Shown one piece after another: positions 35,542-44,149 of a DNA stretch of 64,000 bases (positions are counted from its first letter, which is position 1; each line of letters begins with the position of its first letter). Position numbers and translations under genes: made by a program. The notes under the pieces were generated by a model. The model searched no databases. It worked only from the letters and a program-made list of their open reading frames with translations, and was not told the origin of the DNA. Source of the DNA: Herbaspirillum sp. GW103 (GTDB lineage: Bacteria > Pseudomonadota > Gammaproteobacteria > Burkholderiales > Burkholderiaceae_D); contig NZ_AJVC01000005.1 in assembly GCF_000261365.1 (NCBI RefSeq), positions 1 through 64,000 of the forward strand. The letters are read 5' to 3'.

Positions 35542-36674
35542 GGCGTGACGGGCCGGGCGGATGCTGGTGGAGCAGCGGCGGCCAGGCCGGAGGGTGCGTA
35601 ACGGACCTTGTAGTTTAACATGACCATCAGGATGACCAGCAGCGCCGCGCCGCCGTTATGCAGCACGGCAATGGCCAGCGGCCAGTTCAGATAGATGGTC
35701 GCCAGACCAGTACAGAGCTGCAAACCCAGCACCGTCAGCATCCAGCGGCCGGTCTTGCGCAAGCCCTCCTCGCGCAGCGCCCGGTGTGCCAGCCATACAA
35801 CATACAAGATGACGACAAAGGCAAAACTGCGATGCACCCAATGGATGGCGGTCAGCGCTTCGACCGGCAGGTAATCGCCGGAGGCCGTCATGCCAAGGTG
35901 GCGCCAGAGCGTGAAGCCATGTTCGAAATCCATGTCCGGCACCAGCTTGCCATTGCACAGCGGGAAGTCGGAGCAGGCCAGCGCCGCGTAATTGGTGCTG
36001 ACCCAGCCGCCCAGCGCGATCTGCAAGCCCAGCAGCGCGGCCCCCACGGTGGCCGGCACGATCAGTGCGCGTCCGCCCGCCGAGACCGCTGCATGCGGCT
36101 CCTGCCGCGCTGCCAGCCAGGTCAGCATGGCCAGCAGAGTCAGTCCGAGCAGCAGATGCGTGGTGACGATGATCGGCTGCAGCTTCATGGTCACGGTCCA
36201 GGCACCGAAGGCCCCCTGCAGGCAGACGAAGCCCAGCAGCGCCGTCGGGAACCACGGACGAAACTGCAGTTCGGTCTTGCCCGAGCGCATCCAGCGCCGC
36301 CACGCCACCACCATCAGCACGATGATGAGGAAACCCACGGCCATGGCGAAATAGCGATGGATCATCTCGATCCAGGCCTTGGCCCAGGTCACCGGACCAA
36401 AGGGCATGGCCTCTTCTGCGGCATTGATGTGTTCATGCGCCAGGAGCGGATTGGCGTGGCTGTAGCAGCCCGGCCAGTCAGGGCAGCCCAGGCCCGAATC
36501 GGTCAGGCGCGTGAAGGCACCGAACATGATCAGGTCGAAGGTAAAGAACAGCGTCACCCACACCAGCTTGCGGTATTTGTTGACCACACCCTGGGCGCGC
36601 CACACCAGCGCCAGCGGAATCAGGGCCACCACGAGCCCGGTCAGGCCCAGTTGTATCAGCGTCGTTGCATTCAT
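35538..36674 (-). CDS. ctaA: Heme A synthase
   Basis: COX15/CtaA family, converts heme O to heme A. 378 aa, eight membrane segments in two halves. Heme-ligand His in EMIHRYFA and TTHLLLGL in the first half, HWVHRSFAF and HNGGAALL in the second. The Cys pair of the loop is seen in CSDFPLC. ATG 36674 is 44 bp after the preceding gene. Confidence 0.95.
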   Translation of the reverse strand: MNATTLIQLGLTGLVVALIPLALVWRAQGVVNKYRKLVWVTLFFTFDLIMFGAFTRLTDSGLGCPDWPGCYSHANPLLAHEHINAAEEAMPFGPVTWAKAWIEMIHRYFAMAVGFLIIVLMVVAWRRWMRSGKTELQFRPWFPTALLGFVCLQGAFGAWTVTMKLQPIIVTTHLLLGLTLLAMLTWLAARQEPHAAVSAGGRALIVPATVGAALLGLQIALGGWVSTNYAALACSDFPLCNGKLVPDMDFEHGFTLWRHLGMTASGDYLPVEALTAIHWVHRSFAFVVILYVVWLAHRALREEGLRKTGRWMLTVLGLQLCTGLATIYLNWPLAIAVLHNGGAALLVILMVMLNYKVRYAPSGLAAAAPPASARPVTP

Positions 36675-36718
36675 CTTGAGTCAAACTTGCGTCACGACAC
36701 ACTCGCCTCCACGCGGCA

Positions 36719-37351
36719 TCAGCCGATGGAGGAAGCGCGCAGCAACTTGGAAATGTCCTTCTTCATCTTGCCGGGGTCGGGGTCCTTGGGGAAGCGCATC
36801 ATCAGGTTGCCCAGCGGGTCGATCAGATAGATGTGGTCGCGCGCCGAGGTCCCGGCATCGACCGGCAACCAGGACTGCAATTTGCCGGCGTCAACCCGAA
36901 GGATATCGGTTCCGTCGAATTCGCGCAGGAGCAGGGTCGCAATCGGTACGCGGTCGGTGACCAGCCACACCCGTTCGATGCGGTCCATTTCCTTGCCTTG
37001 CATGAGCCGCAGCTGGCGCATGGTCAGCAGTTTGTTCTGGCAGGGCTCGTCGCAGTCGCCGCCATCGACCTGCAGCATCACCCACTTGCCCTTGTAATCC
37101 TGCAGCCGGGCCGGGCCGCCATCAATGGCGCTGCTGCCGAGATCGGGGATGGGATACTGGCGTGGATCGATCAGCGCGCCATAGTTGTTGCGGCTCTGCG
37201 GCTTGATCACGTAATAGGTCAGATAGGAAGCGATCAGCGGTGCGGCGCACACGGCCAGCACCGCCAGCATCTTCCAGCGGCCGCTGCGGCGACGACGCGC
37301 CTCGTCCTGGGCGGTGGCTTGAGGCGATTGCGAAATATCAGGCTTTGTCAT
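36719..37351 (-). CDS. Membrane-anchored SCO-like thioredoxin-fold protein
   Basis: 210 aa from ATG 37351, which overlaps the end of the SURF1 gene; a GTG at 37360 is possible. One membrane helix (about 28-48), then a periplasmic domain with GGDCDEPCQNKL, a CxxxC like that of SCO, and ARDHIYLIDPLGN near the end, which lines up with the SCO His motif. So it looks like a second, diverged copper chaperone or thiol reductase for oxidase assembly. It is often annotated only as a transmembrane protein of the cox region. Function inferred from motif and place. Confidence 0.65.
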   Translation of the reverse strand: MTKPDISQSPQATAQDEARRRRSGRWKMLAVLAVCAAPLIASYLTYYVIKPQSRNNYGALIDPRQYPIPDLGSSAIDGGPARLQDYKGKWVMLQVDGGDCDEPCQNKLLTMRQLRLMQGKEMDRIERVWLVTDRVPIATLLLREFDGTDILRVDAGKLQSWLPVDAGTSARDHIYLIDPLGNLMMRFPKDPDPGKMKKDISKLLRASSIG

Positions 37352-38054
37352 GACGACCACGTTTGAATCCTGTCACGATGAAAAAAAGAAGGGCCATCCC
37401 CGCCAGCGCATACCACTGCACGGCATAGCCACGATGACGATCGATGCCCAGCGAAGGGGCCGGCCAGTCGCGCACCAGGGTGTCGCCTGCCGCCCCGCCC
37501 TGCTCGATCACCAGCGGTGCCAGCGGCAGGCCGCTGGCCTTGGCCAGGGCCGGCAGATCCAGATTTTGCAGGATGGCTTGAGGACGCGGTGCATCGGCTG
37601 TTCCCAGTTGCAGGACATGCCCGGCATCCCGGCGCAGGATGCCGTCCACCTCGGTCACGCCCGACGGAGGCGGCACCTGCGGCACACGGGTGCGCTCGGC
37701 CGCATCACGCGGCGCCCAGCCACGCACCACGACCACGGCTTGCGCACTATGCTCGGGCTGGAACAGCGTGAGCACATGGAAGCCCACGGCGCCGTTGTAG
37801 GGGCGGTTCTCCAGGTAGAGCGTCCACTGCGGGAGGAAGCGGCCGCGCAGGCGGATGTGGCGGAACTCCGCATCGCCTGCATCGGCAGGCAGCGCCACCA
37901 GGGGCGCCTGGCTGCCACGCGCCTGCATGCGCTGCTGCAGCGCCAGTTTTTCTTCGGCACGATGGGTCTGCCACTGGCCCAGTGCAAACCCGGCGGCAGC
38001 CACGATCAGCGTGGCGCAAAACGGAATGAGGCGAAAAACGAATCGGGTCGGCAT
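37338..38054 (-). CDS. SURF1 family oxidase assembly protein
   Basis: 238 aa with two membrane segments (about 9-27 and 210-228) flanking a periplasmic domain; LENRPYNGAVGFHVLTLF and VVRGWAPRD are SURF1 motifs. Helps insert heme A into subunit I. First gene of the minus-strand assembly operon; its promoter must lie in the 109-bp gap shared with the divergent DUF2909 gene. Confidence 0.9.
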   Translation of the reverse strand: MPTRFVFRLIPFCATLIVAAAGFALGQWQTHRAEEKLALQQRMQARGSQAPLVALPADAGDAEFRHIRLRGRFLPQWTLYLENRPYNGAVGFHVLTLFQPEHSAQAVVVVRGWAPRDAAERTRVPQVPPPSGVTEVDGILRRDAGHVLQLGTADAPRPQAILQNLDLPALAKASGLPLAPLVIEQGGAAGDTLVRDWPAPSLGIDRHRGYAVQWYALAGMALLFFIVTGFKRGRHDKA

Positions 38055-38163
38055 CGATGAAGTTTGGCCTTACAATGAAGCGCACACGGGACAAGAAAAA
38101 TCACATACACACCAGCGTCGCAGCATACCGCATGCACGCCTTCGGAGACAGGATTGCATCCTC

Positions 38164-38364
38164 ATGAAAATCGTCGTCGCCATCGCCTTCATCCTGATCC
38201 TGGCCAGCCTGGCCTCGGCACTGATCTTTCTCATGCGCGACAAGGGCCGCAGCAACCGCACCGTCCAGGCGCTCACCTTGCGGGTCGGCTTCTCGGTGGC
38301 GCTGTTCCTCTTCATCCTGCTGAGCTACAAGCTGGGCTGGATACAGCCGACCGGCATCCGCTGA
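38164..38364 (+). CDS. DUF2909 twin-transmembrane small protein
   Basis: 66 aa with two membrane helices (2-22 and 39-58) and a short basic loop (RDKGRSNRT). Conserved in Betaproteobacteria next to cox genes; function unknown. ATG 38164; the upstream frame is overlap with SURF1. It interrupts the minus-strand cox genes, splitting them into two units. Confidence 0.85.
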   Translation: MKIVVAIAFILILASLASALIFLMRDKGRSNRTVQALTLRVGFSVALFLFILLSYKLGWIQPTGIR

Positions 38365-38394
38365 GCTCCTCCCCACGCATCGTACGCATCGCAT

Positions 38395-38424
38395 AAAAAA
38401 GCCGCACCGAGGTGCGGCTTTTTC
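38395..38424. terminator. Bidirectional terminator between DUF2909 gene and ctaE
   Basis: AAAAA-GCCGCACC-GA-GGTGCGGC-TTTTT serves both convergent genes. Confidence 0.9.
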
Positions 38425-38445
38425 ATTGCAGAAGGCGTGCCCGCC

Positions 38446-39306
38446 TTACAGCCAGTACACCACCACATACAGCCCCAGCCACACCACGTCCACGAAGTGC
38501 CAGTACCAGGCCGCACCTTCGAAGGCGAAGTGATGGGTGGGCGTGAAGTGCCCGCGCAGCACACGATAGAGCACCACCGACAGCATGATCGCACCCATGG
38601 TCACGTGGAAACCGTGGAAGCCGGTCAGCATGAAGAAGGTCGATCCATAGATGCCCGAGCTGAGCTTGAGATTCAGCTCGCTGTAGGCGTGGATGTATTC
38701 ATAGGCCTGGAAGCCCATGAACACCGCGCCCAGCAGGATGGTCAGGAACAGCCACACCGCCGTCCGGGTACGATGTCCGGCGCGCATGGCGTGGTGCGAG
38801 ATGGTCAGCGTCACACCCGAGCTCAGCAGCAGCAGGGTGTTGATGGTCGGGATGGGGAACGGCCCCATGGTGGTGAAATTCTCCACCGTACCGGCCGGGC
38901 CGACATTGCCCCACTGGCCGGTGAAGTCGGGCCAGATCATCTTGTGGTCGAGATCGGCCAGCCACGGCATGGTGATGCTGCGCGCATAGAACAGGGCACC
39001 GAAGAAGGCGGCGAAGAACATCACCTCCGAGAAGATGAACCAGCTCATGCTCCAGCGATAGGACAGGTCGATGCGCTCGCTGTAGAGCCCGGACTCGGAC
39101 TCGCCGATGGCATCGCCAAACCAGTAGTACAGCACCACCAGCACCATCAGGATGCCGAGGATGTTGACGTACGGTGCCCATGCCAGACCATTGACCCAAC
39201 CCGAGGCCCCGATCATGGTGATGAGCATGGAAATGCCGGCCATCATCGGCCAGCGCGACGGGCCTGGAACGAAGTAATGGGGCGCCTTGGCTTGTTGAGA
39301 ACTCAT
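38446..39306 (-). CDS. ctaE: Cytochrome c oxidase subunit III
   Basis: 286 aa, seven membrane segments. Motifs WFIFSEVMFFAAFF, HGFHVTMGAIML and WHFVDVVWLGLYVVVYWL are diagnostic. ATG 39306 starts MSSQQAKAPHYFVPGPSRWP; 21 upstream in-frame residues are not conserved. Last gene of the ctaC operon. Confidence 0.96.
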   Translation of the reverse strand: MSSQQAKAPHYFVPGPSRWPMMAGISMLITMIGASGWVNGLAWAPYVNILGILMVLVVLYYWFGDAIGESESGLYSERIDLSYRWSMSWFIFSEVMFFAAFFGALFYARSITMPWLADLDHKMIWPDFTGQWGNVGPAGTVENFTTMGPFPIPTINTLLLLSSGVTLTISHHAMRAGHRTRTAVWLFLTILLGAVFMGFQAYEYIHAYSELNLKLSSGIYGSTFFMLTGFHGFHVTMGAIMLSVVLYRVLRGHFTPTHHFAFEGAAWYWHFVDVVWLGLYVVVYWL

Positions 39307-39435
39307 GTTCTTCTCCCGGTACGAAATCCGATTGTTCTGGCCTGGGGCAAGAGCAGCAAACACGAGCATTAAGCTGCATTAAATACTCTTGCGATCCAGG
39401 GTTCACTTTTCCTTAATGCTCTTTTTCGGTCACGC

Positions 39436-39666
39436 TCACCCACCTGCGGCGCCGCGCACCACCAGCTTGACGATGCTCACCAGCACGGCGACGAAGATCG
39501 CCGCACCGAGAATGCCGGCGATGATGACGTGGACCGGATTCAGGCGTGCCGCATCCGACTCGTAATCCTTGCGCTTGCGCACGCCGAAGAAGGACCAGAA
39601 CACCGCCTTCATCGTCGCGCCGAACGACGCCTTGCGCTGCGCGGCCTGTTTCAGCTCATCGTTCAC
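39436..39666 (-). CDS. DUF2970 membrane protein
   Basis: 76 aa with one membrane helix (about 48-69) after a basic FFGVRKRKDYESDA stretch typical of DUF2970. Found between ctaG and ctaE in Betaproteobacteria; probable minor oxidase assembly factor, function unknown. Confidence 0.85.
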   Translation of the reverse strand: MNDELKQAAQRKASFGATMKAVFWSFFGVRKRKDYESDAARLNPVHVIIAGILGAAIFVAVLVSIVKLVVRGAAGG

Positions 39667-39685
39667 ACCAGCTCCTCCGGGCCTC

Positions 39686-40258
39686 TCAACCCGCCGTCTT
39701 GTTCTTGCCGTTGATCTCGAAGAAGGTATAGGACAGCGTGATCGTGGTCACCTCCTTGGGCAGCTTGGGATCGATGTAGAACACCACCGGCATCTGCTTG
39801 GCCTGATTCGGCCCCAGCGTCTGCTGCGTAAAGCAGAAGCACTCCACCTTCTTGAAGAAAGCCGCCGACTGCAGCGGCGCATAGCTGGGGATGGCCTGGG
39901 CATCCACATTGCGCGGCTGGGTGTTGACCACTTCATAGGTGACCTGGGTCATCTCGCCCGGATGCACCTGCAGGCTGGACACGGTCGGACGAAAACGCCA
40001 CGGACCCTGGGCATTGCCGTCGAACTCCACGGTGATGGTGCGCGACTTGTCGATCTGCGTATTGGCCGGCGCTTCCACGCTTGCATCCTTGGGCGTGAGG
40101 AAGTTCACGCCCGTGACCTCGCAAATCTTGCGATAGACCGGAATGAGCGCGTAGCCGAAGCCGAACATCAGCACCGCCACCACCAGGAGCTTCTTGAGCA
40201 TCACGCGGTTCAGGCCGGGTGCTGCGCCCTCCTCCGCCGGATCGTCGTCTCTGCTCAT
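39686..40258 (-). CDS. ctaG: Cytochrome c oxidase assembly protein Cox11/CtaG
   Basis: 190 aa. N-terminal membrane helix (about 24-42) and a periplasmic copper-binding domain with ECFCFTQQTL (the CxC motif). Supplies CuB to subunit I. Start overlaps the stop of the 36-aa gene as ATGA. Confidence 0.95.
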   Translation of the reverse strand: MSRDDDPAEEGAAPGLNRVMLKKLLVVAVLMFGFGYALIPVYRKICEVTGVNFLTPKDASVEAPANTQIDKSRTITVEFDGNAQGPWRFRPTVSSLQVHPGEMTQVTYEVVNTQPRNVDAQAIPSYAPLQSAAFFKKVECFCFTQQTLGPNQAKQMPVVFYIDPKLPKEVTTITLSYTFFEINGKNKTAG

Positions 40259-40365
40259 CGGGCGAACCAGATGCGGTTGACGAAGATGCCGACGAAGAAG
40301 GCCAGCGCCACCAGTCCCAGCAGCAGGGCGGTGCGCAGGTTGTTGGGTTTCTTGCGTTCGGTCAT
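40255..40365 (-). CDS. Cytochrome oxidase small assembly protein (36 aa)
   Basis: Starts MTERKKPNNLRTALLLGLVA and ends NRIWFAR: a short basic head and one membrane helix (about 11-31). The short gene is easy to miss but sits in the conserved place between ctaD and ctaG and overlaps ctaG by 4 bp. Betaproteobacteria carry such a protein here; exact role not known. Confidence 0.85.
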   Translation of the reverse strand: MTERKKPNNLRTALLLGLVALAFFVGIFVNRIWFAR

Positions 40366-40414
40366 GAGGCTTGCCTTTGCATTAGCTGCGATGACTTGTG
40401 TTATCCACTGGCGC

Positions 40415-42034
40415 TCACTTCACCACCGGCGGTTCCTCGAAGGTGTGGAAGGGCGCCGGGCTGGGCACGGTCCATTCCAGTCCTTCCGCGCCTTCCCAGG
40501 GCTTGGCCTCGGCCTTCTTGCCCCCCTTGATCGAGGGGATCACCACGAAGAACAGGAAGTACACCTGCGATAGCCCGAAACCGAAGGCACCGATGGAGGC
40601 GATCATGTTGAAGTCGGTGAACTGCGCCGGATAATCCGCATAACGACGCGGCATGCCCGCCAGCCCCAGGAAGTGCATGGGGAAGAAGGTGATGTTGAAG
40701 GTGATCAGCGAAGCCCAGAAATGGAACTTGCCGCGCCATTCGTTGTACATGAAGCCGGTCCACTTGGGGCCCCAGTAGTAGTAACCGGCGAAGAGCGCGA
40801 ACAGCGAACCGGCCACCAGCACGTAGTGGAAGTGCGCCACCACGTAGTAGGTATCCTGCATCTGGATGTCGATGGGGGTGACCGCCAGGATCAGCCCGGT
40901 GAAGCCACCCATGGTGAAGACGAAGATGAAGCCCACCGAAAACAGCATCGGCGTCTCGAAGGTCATGGAGCCGCGCCACATGGTGGCGATCCAGTTGAAG
41001 ATCTTCACGCCGGTGGGCACGGCGATCAACATGGTGGCGTACATGAAGAACAGCTGCGCGGTCACCGGCATGCCGGTGGTAAACATGTGGTGCGCCCAGA
41101 CGATGAAGGACAGGATTGCAATCGATGCCGTCGCATACACCATCGAGGCATAGCCGAACAGCGGCTTGCGGGCAAAGGCCGGGATGATCTGCGAGACGAT
41201 GCCGAAGGCCGGCAGGATCATGATGTAGACCTCGGGGTGACCGAAGAACCAGAAGATGTGCTGGTACATCACCGGGTCACCGCCACCGGCGGCATTGAAG
41301 AAGGAGGTACCGAAATGACGGTCGGTGAGCGTCATGGTGATGGCGCCGGCCAGCACCGGCATGACCGCGATGAGCAGATAGGCGGTGATGAGCCAGGTCC
41401 AGCAGAACATGGGCATCTTCATCAGCGTCATGCCGGGCGCGCGCATGTTGAGGATGGTGACGATGATGTTGATCGAGCCCATGATGGAGGAGGCACCCAT
41501 GATGTGCATGGCGAAGATGGCCATGTCCATGCCGGGTCCCATCTGGGTCGACAGCGGGGCATACAGCGTCCAGCCGGCTGCGGTGGCACCGCCCGGCACC
41601 AGGAAGGAACCGGCCAGCAGCAGCGCGGCCGGCGGCAGCAGCCAGAACGAGAAGTTGTTCATGCGCGCAAAGGCCATATCGGAGGCGCCGATCTGCAGCG
41701 GAATCATCCAGTTGGCAAAGCCCACGAAGGCCGGCATGATCGCGCCGAACACCATCACCAGGCCGTGCATGGTGGTGAGCTGGTTGAAGAACTCCGGCCG
41801 GAAGAACTGCAGGCCCGGATGGAACAGCTCGGCCCGGATCAACAACGCCAGCACCCCGCCCGAGAGCAGCATGGTAAACGAGAACCACAGGTAGAGCGTG
41901 CCGATGTCCTTGTGGTTGGTGGCGAAGAGCCAGCGGCGCCAGCCGTGCGGGTGGTCGTGTGCGTGCTCATCGTGAGCGTGCCCATGCCCGTGATCGTGGG
42001 AATGATCGGGGGCGTGATCGACGGTGGTAGTCAT
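40415..42034 (-). CDS. ctaD: Cytochrome c oxidase subunit I
   Basis: 539 aa, twelve membrane segments. Heme and CuB ligands in WVAHHMF-type segments (IVWAHHMFTTG, FFGHPEVYIMILP, HFHYVLVAGSLFA). Residues 7-31 hold eleven His in alternating His/Asp pairs before WRRWLFATNHKDIGTLY; this head is outside the catalytic core and may bind metal. Confidence 0.97.
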   Translation of the reverse strand: MTTTVDHAPDHSHDHGHGHAHDEHAHDHPHGWRRWLFATNHKDIGTLYLWFSFTMLLSGGVLALLIRAELFHPGLQFFRPEFFNQLTTMHGLVMVFGAIMPAFVGFANWMIPLQIGASDMAFARMNNFSFWLLPPAALLLAGSFLVPGGATAAGWTLYAPLSTQMGPGMDMAIFAMHIMGASSIMGSINIIVTILNMRAPGMTLMKMPMFCWTWLITAYLLIAVMPVLAGAITMTLTDRHFGTSFFNAAGGGDPVMYQHIFWFFGHPEVYIMILPAFGIVSQIIPAFARKPLFGYASMVYATASIAILSFIVWAHHMFTTGMPVTAQLFFMYATMLIAVPTGVKIFNWIATMWRGSMTFETPMLFSVGFIFVFTMGGFTGLILAVTPIDIQMQDTYYVVAHFHYVLVAGSLFALFAGYYYWGPKWTGFMYNEWRGKFHFWASLITFNITFFPMHFLGLAGMPRRYADYPAQFTDFNMIASIGAFGFGLSQVYFLFFVVIPSIKGGKKAEAKPWEGAEGLEWTVPSPAPFHTFEEPPVVK

Positions 42035-42052
42035 GTCCGGTTCTCCAAACGA

Positions 42053-43213
42053 TTACTTGCGGGCGGCCAGGACTTCAGCCGGCTGCACGATGTTTTCCTG
42101 GGCCTTGTTGGACCAGTTGTTGCGCGTGTAGGTGATCACGGCGGCGATTTCGGTGTCGTTCAACACACCCTTCCAGGCCGGCATGGCGTTCTTGCCGTTG
42201 AGCACGAGGTGGATCTGGTCCGCCTTGGGACCGTTGACCACGGCACTGCCATCGAGCGCCGGGAAGGCACCCGGCACGCCCTTGCCGTTGGCCTGGTGGC
42301 AGGCCACGCAGTTGGCGGCATAGACCTTCTCGCCGCGCTGCTTCAATTCGTCCACCGTCCAGACCTTGTTGGGATCATCGGCCTTGGCGGCCATTTCCTT
42401 CTTCTTGCCGTCCACCCATTTCTTGTAGTCGTCTTCGCTGACCACGTTGACCACGATGGGCATGAAGGCGTGATCCTTGCCGCACAGCTCCACGCACTGG
42501 CCGCGATAGGTGCCGATCTTCTCGGCGCGGAACCAGGTGTCGCGCACGAAGCCGGGAATCGCATCCTGCTTCACGCCGAAGGCGGGGATGGTCCAGGAGT
42601 GGATCACGTCATTGGCGGTAGTGACGATGCGCACCTTCTTGTTGACCGGTACCACGACCGGGTTGTCGACTTCGATGAGGTAATTGTCGTTTTTCTTCAG
42701 ACTGGGATCGGTGACCTGCTCGCGCGGCGTGGCCAGGTTGGAGAGGAAGGAGATTCCTTCACCTTCGCCTTTGAGGTAGTCATATCCCCATTTCCACTGC
42801 ATGCCGGTGACCTTGATGGTGAGGTCGGCATTGGAGGTATCCTTCATCGCCACCACCGTCTTGGTGGCCGGCAGGGCCATGCCGATGACGATCAGGAAGG
42901 GCACCACGGTCCAGGCGATTTCCACGGTCGTGCTTTCGTGGAAGCTGGCGGCCTTGTGGCCGACCGACTTGCGGTGCTTGATGATGGAATAAAACATCAC
43001 GCCGAACACGGCCACGAAGATGACCAGGCAGATGATGAGCATCAGGATGTGCAGGTCATAGATCTGCTCGGCGATCTTGGTCACCGGCGGCTGGAAATTC
43101 ATCTGCAGCACGGCCGGTCCGCCCGGACTGTCCACCACTGCCCAGGCCGGCAAGCCGGCCGCCAGCAGCGAGGCACCGAGGGTCAAGGATTGAAGGCGCT
43201 TCGCAAGTTTCAT
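42053..43213 (-). CDS. ctaC: Cytochrome c oxidase subunit II with fused cytochrome c domain
   Basis: 386 aa: signal peptide (1-25), two membrane helices (about 48-70 and 92-112), CuA domain with CVELCGKDHAFM (about 242-253) and a C-terminal cytochrome c domain with CVACH (about 308-312) and axial Met in NAMPAWKGVL. The fused heme domain is common in this group. ATG 43213 starts the signal peptide. Confidence 0.96.
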   Translation of the reverse strand: MKLAKRLQSLTLGASLLAAGLPAWAVVDSPGGPAVLQMNFQPPVTKIAEQIYDLHILMLIICLVIFVAVFGVMFYSIIKHRKSVGHKAASFHESTTVEIAWTVVPFLIVIGMALPATKTVVAMKDTSNADLTIKVTGMQWKWGYDYLKGEGEGISFLSNLATPREQVTDPSLKKNDNYLIEVDNPVVVPVNKKVRIVTTANDVIHSWTIPAFGVKQDAIPGFVRDTWFRAEKIGTYRGQCVELCGKDHAFMPIVVNVVSEDDYKKWVDGKKKEMAAKADDPNKVWTVDELKQRGEKVYAANCVACHQANGKGVPGAFPALDGSAVVNGPKADQIHLVLNGKNAMPAWKGVLNDTEIAAVITYTRNNWSNKAQENIVQPAEVLAARK

Positions 43214-43235
43214 GGATTTCCTCAAAAGCCCAAAA

Positions 43236-43706
43236 TTATAAGAATGAGAGTGCTGCCATCCCGCCACCCCTGGCGGCCAGCTCACGTTGCAGCTCCTGCG
43301 CGAAGGCGCGCCGTTGCCACAAGCTCATGAACCGGCCTACTTCCACACGCTGCCCCCGGCTTTCCAGCGCCACCAGCGATTGGCGACCGACCGGAAACGC
43401 GATGCGCATGCCCTGCAGCTGCAAGCTGCTGCGGTGCGAGCGACCGCCCTGGATCACGTCAACCTCCAGGCCATGATCGGCCAGCACCACTACTTCGCGA
43501 TCTGTGGCGTGGCGGGCGTAGACCAGCAAGGCCGCGCCCACCGCCACCAGTTCAATGAATGAAAAAATCAGGATGATCCATGCACCGCGCAGCGTGAAGC
43601 CCAGCGCGACCGTCAGTGAAACCGTACAAAGGATTGCGAAGACCCACGCCAGTTGGCGTGGCGCAATCGAACAATTGCGCTTCAATATCCATTCCCGCGT
43701 CTCCAT
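43236..43706 (-). CDS. DUF2244 membrane protein
   Basis: 156 aa with two adjacent membrane helices (about 22-42 and 45-66) then a soluble part (HGLEVDVIQGG...). DUF2244 proteins lie beside ctaC in many Proteobacteria; function unknown. ATG 43706 begins METREWILKRNCSI; upstream frame is not conserved. First gene of the cox operon. Confidence 0.82.
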   Translation of the reverse strand: METREWILKRNCSIAPRQLAWVFAILCTVSLTVALGFTLRGAWIILIFSFIELVAVGAALLVYARHATDREVVVLADHGLEVDVIQGGRSHRSSLQLQGMRIAFPVGRQSLVALESRGQRVEVGRFMSLWQRRAFAQELQRELAARGGGMAALSFL

Positions 43707-44149
43707 GGCACCTCGCCAGCATGATTGTCGGTCGAGCGTGTCTCTGTCTCTGCTTCTAGTTCTATTTCTCACCGCAGGGAACACGCACTGGATGCGGACT
43801 GGTCCGGTCTTGCCGGGGTCGTCTTGCGATGAACGCTATCCGTGGCTATCCGTTCTGCGGTCTTTATTTATTCTTGCTATTCGTTCGTACTGGAATTTCT
43901 TTGTGTGAATTTTTTTACCCATTTGAGTATAAGGGCTAACGTCGCCATGGATCAAGCACGCACCGCCGCATTGACAACGGTGGTGCTCCCGGCCTCTCCG
44001 GGACGCCCTGACACTGCCCGGACAACGGCCAGGGACGTGGCTTTTCGGCGAAATGAAGGATTCTTCCGGGAGCGGCAGGGCGTAACGATACAGCAACTAT
44101 CCGGCAGGCCGGATAGGGCTGGACGACTAAGCCTTATATGAAGAAACGA
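43707..44149. promoter_or_regulatory. 443-bp gene-free region with candidate cox operon promoter
   Basis: AT-rich between 43850 and 43935, unlike its GC-rich flanks. On the minus strand TTGATC (43950-43955), 18-bp spacer, TATACT (43926-43931) could start the DUF2244-ctaC operon with a leader of about 210 nt. An 8-bp hairpin CTATCCGG-CAGG-CCGGATAG lies at 44097-44116, just after the methyltransferase gene. A 64-codon frame at 43947-44141 (+) has no recognisable family and I do not call it. Confidence 0.45.

Noticed and set aside
43947-44141. 64-codon plus-strand frame in the cox upstream gap
   Set aside because: TATAAG and AAGGG lie upstream, but the protein has no recognisable features and the frame overlaps the candidate minus-strand promoter.
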